Under the pieces are notes generated by a model that worked only from the letters and a program-made list of their open reading frames with translations, did not search any database and was not told the origin of the DNA. From the NCBI GenBank assembly GCA_003506795.1, contig DNYO01000089.1, positions 1 through 10,082 on the forward strand: a DNA stretch of 10,082 bases. The letters run 5' to 3'. The stretch is from Deltaproteobacteria bacterium. Its GTDB lineage: Bacteria > Desulfobacterota > Syntrophorhabdia > Syntrophorhabdales > Syntrophorhabdaceae. Below, one piece after another: positions 6,488-10,082 of the stretch; the stretch's first letter is position 1, and each line of letters opens with the position of its first letter. Made by a program: the position numbers and the translations under genes.

Positions 6488-6502
6488 TAGTGCAATATGC
6501 AA
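6488..6502 (-). promoter_or_regulatory. Putative activator-binding site A
   Basis: The minus strand reads TTGCATATTGCACTA, with dyad core TGC-N5-GCA (6491-6501). The core centre is 117 bases upstream of the -24 GG of the promoter at 6365-6380, a usual distance for sigma-54 enhancer sites. It matches sites B (7895-7909) and C (7929-7943). It sits 3 to 17 bases before the end of the activator gene on this map, outside its coding frame or at its stop. Confidence 0.55.
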
Positions 6503-6504
6503 GA

Positions 6505-7866
6505 TTATCCGCGTCGCCCCCGCCCATCGCTTTGAGGTGTTTCGATCTTGAGGTCCCTGATCTTTCGATATAGCGTGCTTGCGTCGATGCCGAGGTCGCG
6601 GGCAGCGCGTTTCCTGTTTCCACCGTAGCGGCGCAAGGTCTCCACGATGAGGTGTCTCTCCATGGCCTTGAGGCTCGTGAGACCGCTGTCTCCCGCCGGG
6701 GAGATCAGGGCCGGCCGAAGCTCGGGGGGGAGGTGGTGGAGTTCTATGACATCCCCGCCGCACAGGACAAAGGCCTGTTCGATGATGTTCTCCAATTCGC
6801 GAATATTTCCGGGAAAGTTGTATCCCATAAGCCGCGTCGATGCCTCGTATGAGACGCCGGCAATGTTCTTTCCCTGAAGACGGTTGTACCGGGCTATGAT
6901 ATGGTCCACGAGAAGAGGAATGTCCTCTTTGCGGTCCTTGAGGGCCGGCAGCGTGAGGTGGATGACGCGGATCCGGTAGTAGAGGTCTTCCCTGAACGTG
7001 CCCTCCCTGACAAGGCTGCCCAGATCTTTGTTTGTGGCGGCGATCACACGGACATCGACCTTTACAGGTTCCGTGGAGCCGAGGGGTTCGACCACGCGCT
7101 CCTGGAGAACACGCAGGAGGCGCACCTGTAAGGCCGGGGATATATCTCCGATCTCATCGAGAAATATGGTGCCTCCCTGGGCCAGTGCAAAACGTCCCGG
7201 TTTGTCCTTCTTTGCATCGGTGAAGGCGCCGGCCTTGTGTCCGAAGAATTCGCTTTCAAGGAGCGTGTCGGGGAGGGCGGCACAGTTGACGGCCACAAAA
7301 CGTTTCTTTCTTCTCGGAGAGAGGTTGTGCAGGGCCCGGGCAAAAAGCTCCTTTCCCGTACCGCTTGGCCCTTCGATCAACACCGTGCTTGAACTCCCGG
7401 CGATGAGGGGAAGCATCTCGAAGAGACGTATCATCGCGGGGCTTCTTCCCACGATGTCCTCAAAGGTGTGGCGGCTGTGCAGTTCCTTGCGCAATTGCTC
7501 CACCTGGCTCAAGTCCTGGAAGGTTTCAACGCCGCCTATAACATTGCCGTCCTTGTCCTTCAGGATCGCCGTGGAGATACGGATGGGGACCGTGAAGCCA
7601 TTGTTGTTGACGATGTGGGCCGTTGCGTTCACCACGGGTTTTCCTGTCTCGAAGGTCCTTCTCAGCGAGCACTCGTTCTCGCATACATTCGCGTGGAACA
7701 CCTCGGAACAAAGGCGTCCTACACTATCCTCTCTGGAAACCCCTGTGATGTGCTCGGCGGCTTGATTGAAGGAAGTGATCCGCCAATCAAGGTTTACGGT
7801 AAAAACACCTTCGTTTATGGAATCCAGTATAACGTCCCGCTCGTCGGAGGCAAGCCTGTCCTTCAT
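6505..7866 (-). CDS. Sigma-54-dependent transcriptional activator (PAS, AAA+, Fis-type helix-turn-helix)
   Basis: The 453-residue protein from ATG 7866 has a PAS domain (about 8-120), an AAA+ core (about 135-370) and a C-terminal Fis-type helix-turn-helix (about 400-440, AARDLGIDASTLYRKIRDLKI). AAA+ motifs are GPSGTGKE (167-174), GAFTDA (213-218, a variant of the sigma-54-contacting GAFTGA) and FLDEIGD (235-241). The PAS region carries C53, C62 and C66 (LCSEVFHANVCENECSL), a candidate metal, Fe-S or redox sensor. GGAG lies 6 bases before ATG 7866. The frame is open up to a TTG at 7953, but that TTG is part of the likely -35 box, so the longer start is rejected. The likely targets are the two sigma-54 promoters flanking it. 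An activator in this position matches the regulator of Desulfovibrio orp operons. Confidence 0.94.
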   Translation of the reverse strand: MKDRLASDERDVILDSINEGVFTVNLDWRITSFNQAAEHITGVSREDSVGRLCSEVFHANVCENECSLRRTFETGKPVVNATAHIVNNNGFTVPIRISTAILKDKDGNVIGGVETFQDLSQVEQLRKELHSRHTFEDIVGRSPAMIRLFEMLPLIAGSSSTVLIEGPSGTGKELFARALHNLSPRRKKRFVAVNCAALPDTLLESEFFGHKAGAFTDAKKDKPGRFALAQGGTIFLDEIGDISPALQVRLLRVLQERVVEPLGSTEPVKVDVRVIAATNKDLGSLVREGTFREDLYYRIRVIHLTLPALKDRKEDIPLLVDHIIARYNRLQGKNIAGVSYEASTRLMGYNFPGNIRELENIIEQAFVLCGGDVIELHHLPPELRPALISPAGDSGLTSLKAMERHLIVETLRRYGGNRKRAARDLGIDASTLYRKIRDLKIETPQSDGRGRRG

Positions 7867-7894
7867 ACCGGGCTCCGGACAATCTGAACAGTAA

Positions 7895-7909
7895 TAGTGC
7901 GAATTGCAA
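7895..7909 (-). promoter_or_regulatory. Putative activator-binding site B
   Basis: The minus strand reads TTGCAATTCGCACTA, sharing TTGCA-N4-GCACTA with site A. Its dyad core (7898-7908) is centred 117 bases upstream of the -24 GG of the promoter at 8019-8034, the same distance as site A from its promoter. It lies about 10 to 25 bases downstream of the activator gene's predicted transcription start. Confidence 0.55.
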
Positions 7910-7924
7910 CTGTCGACATATAGA

Positions 7925-7953
7925 AGTATTGCATAATGCTCTATTATCGTCAA
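7925..7953 (-). promoter_or_regulatory. Likely sigma-70-type promoter of the activator gene
   Basis: The minus strand has TTGACG (7953-7948), a 17-base spacer and AATACT (7930-7925). The predicted start near 7918 gives a leader of about 50 bases before ATG 7866. Site C lies in the spacer and site B just downstream, which suggests autorepression. Confidence 0.4.
7929..7943 (+). promoter_or_regulatory. Putative activator-binding site C
   Basis: The plus strand reads TTGCATAATGCTCTA, matching sites A and B at 10 of the 11 shared positions, in opposite orientation to B. The cores of B and C are 32 bases apart, about three helical turns, so both would lie on one face of the DNA. Confidence 0.45.
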
Positions 7954-8018
7954 TGTCCCCGACCCTGGTCGTGGCGTTGAACTTTGTCAATACTGGATCT
8001 GTCGTATCATATCAAAGG

Positions 8019-8034
8019 TGGTATAGATGTTGCA
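8019..8034 (+). promoter_or_regulatory. Sigma-54 promoter of the rightward NifX operon
   Basis: TGGTATAGATGTTGCA has GG (8020-8021), exactly 10 bases, then GC (8032-8033). The -12 half is consensus; the -24 half departs at TGGTAT. The -12 C is 14 bases before ATG 8047, exactly as for the DUF89 promoter, so the transcript would start about 2 bases before the coding region. Confidence 0.7.
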
Positions 8035-8046
8035 CTTATGGTGTTC

Positions 8047-8439
8047 ATGATCATAGCAGTAGCAAACTGGCAAGGCAATGTGTCGCCCGTCTTTGACGTG
8101 TCGGACAGACTCTGCGTGGTTGAGATTGACGGCGGCACCGAGGTGCGGAGGGAGACGGTAGCCCTTAAGTGCAGGGACCCCTTCGGAAGGGCCAGAGAGG
8201 TGGCGGGAACAGGTGTCGAAGTGTTGATATGCGGCGCCGTTTCCCACGTTTTCGAAACAGCCCTGATCAGTGTGGGGATCCGGGTCCTCCCTTTCATATG
8301 CGGCGATCTCGAAACCGTAATTGGCGCCTTTCTGCAGGGCAGGTTGACGGACGGCGGTTTCCTTATGCCCGGTTGTTTCGGGCGACGTCAGGGCCGCCGG
8401 TTTCAGCACCGTCGGGGAAGAGGCCTCAAGGGGCGGTAA
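8047..8439 (+). CDS. NifX/ORP-like metal-cluster-binding protein
   Basis: A 130-residue NifX/NifB-C-terminal-type protein: MIIAVANWQGNVSPVFDVSD at the start, EVLICGAVSH (58-67), then an MPGCF motif (107-111) and a basic Arg/Gly tail (112-130). Cysteines are C23, C42, C62, C85 and C110. Members of this family bind iron-molybdenum-type or Mo-Cu sulfur clusters; the metal here is unknown. The frame stays open upstream to 7984. ATG 8047 is chosen because the family starts there and because a sigma-54 promoter (8019-8034) places the transcript start at about 8045, which would exclude ATG 8038. No Shine-Dalgarno sequence is present, consistent with a leaderless mRNA. It is the first gene of a rightward operon, divergent from the activator, the position held by ORP genes in sulfate reducers. 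Confidence 0.88.
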   Translation: MIIAVANWQGNVSPVFDVSDRLCVVEIDGGTEVRRETVALKCRDPFGRAREVAGTGVEVLICGAVSHVFETALISVGIRVLPFICGDLETVIGAFLQGRLTDGGFLMPGCFGRRQGRRFQHRRGRGLKGR

Positions 8440-8459
8440 GCTATTGACCAGAATAAGAG

Positions 8460-8575
8460 AAAGGAGGTAACGATCATGCCAGATGGAGATGGAACAGGAC
8501 CTCGCGGATTCGGTCCTATGAGGGGACGCGCGACAGGTTCTTGCGCGGGATTTGTTGTTCCAGAGTTTGCAAATT
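8460..8575 (+). repeat. Direct duplication, copy 1 (DUF5320 start region)
   Basis: This segment, from AAAGGAGGTAA through the first 33 codons of the short DUF5320 gene, aligns without gaps to 8949-9064. Similarity is strong over the ribosome-binding site and first 20 codons, then fades. It includes the Shine-Dalgarno sequence with the same spacing to ATG. Confidence 0.6.
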
Positions 8576-8610
8576 TTACCACAGGGAGGTGTCAGTATGG
8601 CCAAGCATAA
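8476..8610 (+). CDS. Short DUF5320-family peptide (44 aa)
   Basis: A 44-residue reading frame beginning MPDGDGTGPRGFGPMRGRAT, then C23 and C39, ending at TAA 8608-8610. The N-terminus closely matches the full-length DUF5320 protein at 8965 (MPGGDRTGPYGFGPMTGRAA), but the Gly/Arg-rich middle and coiled-coil end are missing. GGAGG lies 8 bases before ATG. It overlaps the next gene by 14 bases in another frame, so it is probably translated and coupled. It may be a genuine short form or a copy cut short when the downstream gene was joined to it. The function is unknown. Confidence 0.65.
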   Translation: MPDGDGTGPRGFGPMRGRATGSCAGFVVPEFANFTTGRCQYGQA

Positions 8611-8872
8611 AATAGTATGTCCATTTTCCGGGAACGCGTGTAAAGAATGTGCGGTATATCGTGGCCGACACTATTACCTTTGCTATTCTGCTGCGTACAG
8701 GGGCAGCTCTTTCGATCCCGAGAGAATTCGGGAATTGAAAAAAGCAGAAACCCCGGTTGAACCCGGCAAGACCTTCGGGATGCCCGAAAAGATAGATGTC
8801 GGTGCCCAGTGTGTACGAAACGTCGAAGAGTACGGTATCGAGAGGGAATTCGCGGCACTTAAGCAAAGCTGA
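8597..8872 (+). CDS. Small Cys-rich hypothetical protein
   Basis: A 91-residue protein with a compact Cys-containing N-terminus: C8, C15, C18 and C29 in the order CPF-x4-CKEC-x10-C, with the phrase YRGRHYYLC at 21-29, and a fifth cysteine at C72. Four cysteines in this spacing could bind one zinc or an Fe-S cluster. The rest is charged and probably helical (ERIRELKKAE, VEEYGIEREF). GGGAGG lies 7 bases before ATG 8597; the frame extends to 8552 but only this start has a ribosome-binding site. I recall similar sequences in other deltaproteobacteria but no described function. Its place between two DUF5320 genes in a NifX operon suggests a metal-related role; this is inference. Confidence 0.8.
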   Translation: MAKHKIVCPFSGNACKECAVYRGRHYYLCYSAAYRGSSFDPERIRELKKAETPVEPGKTFGMPEKIDVGAQCVRNVEEYGIEREFAALKQS

Positions 8873-8948
8873 ATTCGACCGTAGACCGGCGGGTTAGCGA
8901 TTAGAAGTAATTTCAAGCGGCGGCGAGACTATTTGGTCGATATCAACG

Positions 8949-9064
8949 AAAGGAGGTAAGGAACATGCCAGGTGGAGACAGAACAGGACCTTACGGATTT
9001 GGTCCCATGACGGGACGCGCGGCAGGCTTTTGTACGGGCCTGGGATTCCCCGGATATACAAACC
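8949..9064 (+). repeat. Direct duplication, copy 2 (DUF5320 start region)
   Basis: This is the second copy of the segment at 8460-8575, covering the ribosome-binding site and first 33 codons of the full-length DUF5320 gene. The copies lie 489 bases apart, with the Cys-rich gene between them. Confidence 0.6.
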
Positions 9065-9327
9065 TTGCAGCGGGAAGAGGATGCCGGGCCTGGGGTAGAG
9101 GCCGTGGAGGTGGCGGTCGAGGTTTCAGGAATGTGTTTTATGGAATGCCGGCAGGGGGTAATTCCTTTGCTTACGGCGGACCATATTATGCACCGACGAC
9201 AGCCACGACCAGGCAGGAACTGGATGCGTTGAGAGCCCAGGCGGAATATCTGGAAGACGCCCTGGAAGGCATCCGTATGCAGCTAAAAGAGCTCGAGGAA
9301 AAGCAAGCAGGTGCCCCTGCAGGTTGA
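8965..9327 (+). CDS. DUF5320-family protein with Gly/Arg-rich middle and C-terminal coiled coil
   Basis: A 120-residue protein of DUF5320 architecture: conserved N-terminus MPGGDRTGPYGFGPMTGRAA with C23, a GRG-rich middle (37-55, with C40), a Tyr/Pro/Thr stretch (60-80), and a heptad-rich helix ELDALRAQAEYLEDALEGIR running to the LKELEEK segment (about 84-113). The coiled coil suggests self-association or pairing with the similar tail of the NifX protein at 9420. Such proteins often lie beside NifX and Mrp genes in anaerobes, but their function is not established. AGGAGG lies 9 bases before ATG. It is separated by 92 bases from the gene before it, a stretch in which I see only the ribosome-binding site. 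Confidence 0.87.
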   Translation: MPGGDRTGPYGFGPMTGRAAGFCTGLGFPGYTNLAAGRGCRAWGRGRGGGGRGFRNVFYGMPAGGNSFAYGGPYYAPTTATTRQELDALRAQAEYLEDALEGIRMQLKELEEKQAGAPAG

Positions 9328-9345
9328 AGGCCGGGAGCGGAACGG

Positions 9346-9383
9346 ATGGGGCAACGGCTCACGTGGATGATCGTTGCCCCCAT
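9346..9383 (+). other. Intercistronic RNA hairpin
   Basis: ATGGGGCAACG (9346-9356) pairs with CGTTGCCCCCAT (9372-9383), giving an 11-base-pair stem with one bulged C and a 15-base loop. CCGGG (9331-9335) and CCCGG (9391-9395) can add an outer helix. No T run follows, so it is not an intrinsic terminator. It lies between the DUF5320 and last NifX genes and may set their relative expression by processing or by blocking exonucleases. Confidence 0.5.
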
Positions 9384-9419
9384 GTTCTGGCCCGGAAGGT
9401 ATAACCATGGAGGTTTATC

Positions 9420-10070
9420 ATGCTTATTGCAGTTACATCAGAAGGGCCGTCGCTTGACGCAAGGATCAACGGGCGGTTTGGAAGGTGTCAGTATTTTCTG
9501 ATCATCAATACTGACGATCTCAGTTTTGAGGCCGTCGAGAACCAGAACGCGGCGCTGGGCGGCGGTGCAGGAATCCAGTCGGCTCAGATGATCGCTGCGA
9601 AGGGAGTGACGCATGTTTTCACCGGTGCCTGCGGGCCCAACGCTTACCAGGTTCTCACGGCGGCGGGGATCGAGGTTGTCACGGGTTGTGGCGGAGGTGT
9701 ACGGGATGTGATCAATCAATTCCGGAAAGGTAGCTTCTCAGCGGCGGGCGGTCCCAATGTGGCCGACCACTATGGAACGGGCCAAACTTATCCGGGACAG
9801 GCGGGCCCCGGAATGAGCGCCGGTGTCGGGTCTCCCCCGGGTATTGGGCGCGGTATGGGACGCGGTGGTGGCATGGGGCGTGGTATGGGTATGGGGCGTG
9901 GTACGGGTATGGGACGTGGCGGCATGGGCGATGGTTTCGCCGGCCGGCAAACGGCTGGTGTGCGGGACATGCAGGAAGCCGGCGGGGACGAACTGGAAAC
10001 ATTGAAGCGACAGATGGAGCAGATCAGTGAACGTATCCGTGAACTAGAAAAGAAAAAGGCGGCAAAGTAA
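9420..10070 (+). CDS. NifX-like protein with MGRG-repeat linker and coiled-coil tail
   Basis: A 216-residue protein. Residues 1-118 form a full NifX/dinitrogenase iron-molybdenum cofactor domain: MLIAVTSEGP, INGRFGRCQYFLII, GGGAGIQSAQMIAAKGV and TGACGPNAYQVLTAAGIEVV, with C23, C71 and C90. Residues 119-183 are Gly/Met/Arg-rich with MGRG repeats (146-167). Residues 189-215 form a charged heptad-like helix (ELETLKRQMEQISERIRELE) resembling the DUF5320 coiled coil encoded just upstream. The protein therefore looks like a NifX domain joined to a DUF5320-type tail. GGAGG lies 7 bases before ATG 9420. It is the last complete gene of the rightward operon; 12 bases follow its stop in the window. Its NifX domain closely resembles that of the DUF134 fusion (both have GPNA and GAGIQ segments). 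Confidence 0.9.
   Translation: MLIAVTSEGPSLDARINGRFGRCQYFLIINTDDLSFEAVENQNAALGGGAGIQSAQMIAAKGVTHVFTGACGPNAYQVLTAAGIEVVTGCGGGVRDVINQFRKGSFSAAGGPNVADHYGTGQTYPGQAGPGMSAGVGSPPGIGRGMGRGGGMGRGMGMGRGTGMGRGGMGDGFAGRQTAGVRDMQEAGGDELETLKRQMEQISERIRELEKKKAAK
9855..9923 (+). repeat. 18-base tandem repeat coding MGRG(G/M/T)G
   Basis: Three full units (9855-9872, 9873-9890, 9891-9908) and a 15-base part unit (9909-9923) of the type ATGGGRCGYGGTNNGGGT. They code MGRGGG, MGRGMG, MGRGTG and MGRGG in frame. Such a tract can change length by slippage without shifting the frame. Confidence 0.75.
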
Positions 10071-10082
10071 AAAGACGCGATT

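Noticed and set aside
7867..7953. 29-residue N-terminal extension of the sigma-54 activator from TTG 7953
   Set aside because: The TTG coincides with the likely -35 box, has no good ribosome-binding site, and the extension contains the putative activator sites. ATG 7866 has GGAG at proper spacing.
1..10082. Search for CRISPR arrays, tRNA or rRNA genes, insertion-sequence ends and phage genes
   Set aside because: None was seen. The only repeats are the DUF5320 duplication, the MGRG repeat and the regulatory dyads.

Overview
The window looks like chromosomal DNA of a strictly anaerobic bacterium of the Desulfobacterota / deltaproteobacterial type. The grounds are the gene content: a hybrid Mrp/NifX protein, paired ferredoxin-containing MinD-type ATPases, DUF134, DUF5320, a PAS-type sigma-54 activator and a DUF89 protein. 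This set strongly recalls the 'orange protein' (ORP) clusters of sulfate reducers such as Desulfovibrio vulgaris, where NifX-like ORP, MrpORP, two Fe-S ParA/MinD ATPases and a sigma-54 activator sit together. The taxon is inferred from content only; no rRNA or other marker gene is present.

Layout. Positions 3894 to 1 (minus strand) form a tight five-gene operon: a DUF134-NifX fusion, a small Gly-rich zinc-ribbon-like protein, two Fe-S MinD ATPases, and an Mrp ATPase fused to a NifX domain that runs off the left edge. Positions 3895-4199 are a 305-base divergent regulatory region with two back-to-back sigma-70-type promoters, each with its -10 inside a copy of the palindrome GAATATATATTC. Rightward from it lies a single crotonase-family gene (4200-4979). 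It converges on a leftward unit (6352-5019) of a DUF89/ARMT1-like protein and an IscU/NifU-N-type Fe-S scaffold. Next is the leftward sigma-54 activator (7866-6505). Divergent from the activator is a rightward operon (8047-10070): an ORP/NifX-like protein, a very short DUF5320 peptide, a Cys-rich protein, a full DUF5320 protein, and a NifX protein with an MGRG-repeat and coiled-coil tail.

Regulation. Two sigma-54 promoters (GG-N10-GC) can be read, one before the DUF89 gene and one before the NifX gene at 8047. Both place the predicted transcription start about 2 bases before the start codon, both genes lack a Shine-Dalgarno sequence, and both have a dyad TGC-N5-GCA centred exactly 117 bases upstream of the -24 GG. 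A third related site lies inside the activator's own likely promoter. This predicts one regulator driving both units with near-leaderless mRNAs and controlling itself.

How it may work together (inference). The window holds four NifX-type domains, three of them fused to different partners (Mrp ATPase, DUF134 helix-turn-helix, Gly/Met/Arg coiled-coil tail). It also holds three P-loop ATPases of the MinD/Mrp class, an IscU-like scaffold, and several Cys-rich or Gly-rich small proteins. This fits a machine that assembles, carries or senses a metal-sulfur cluster. The metal and the client cannot be read from the sequence.
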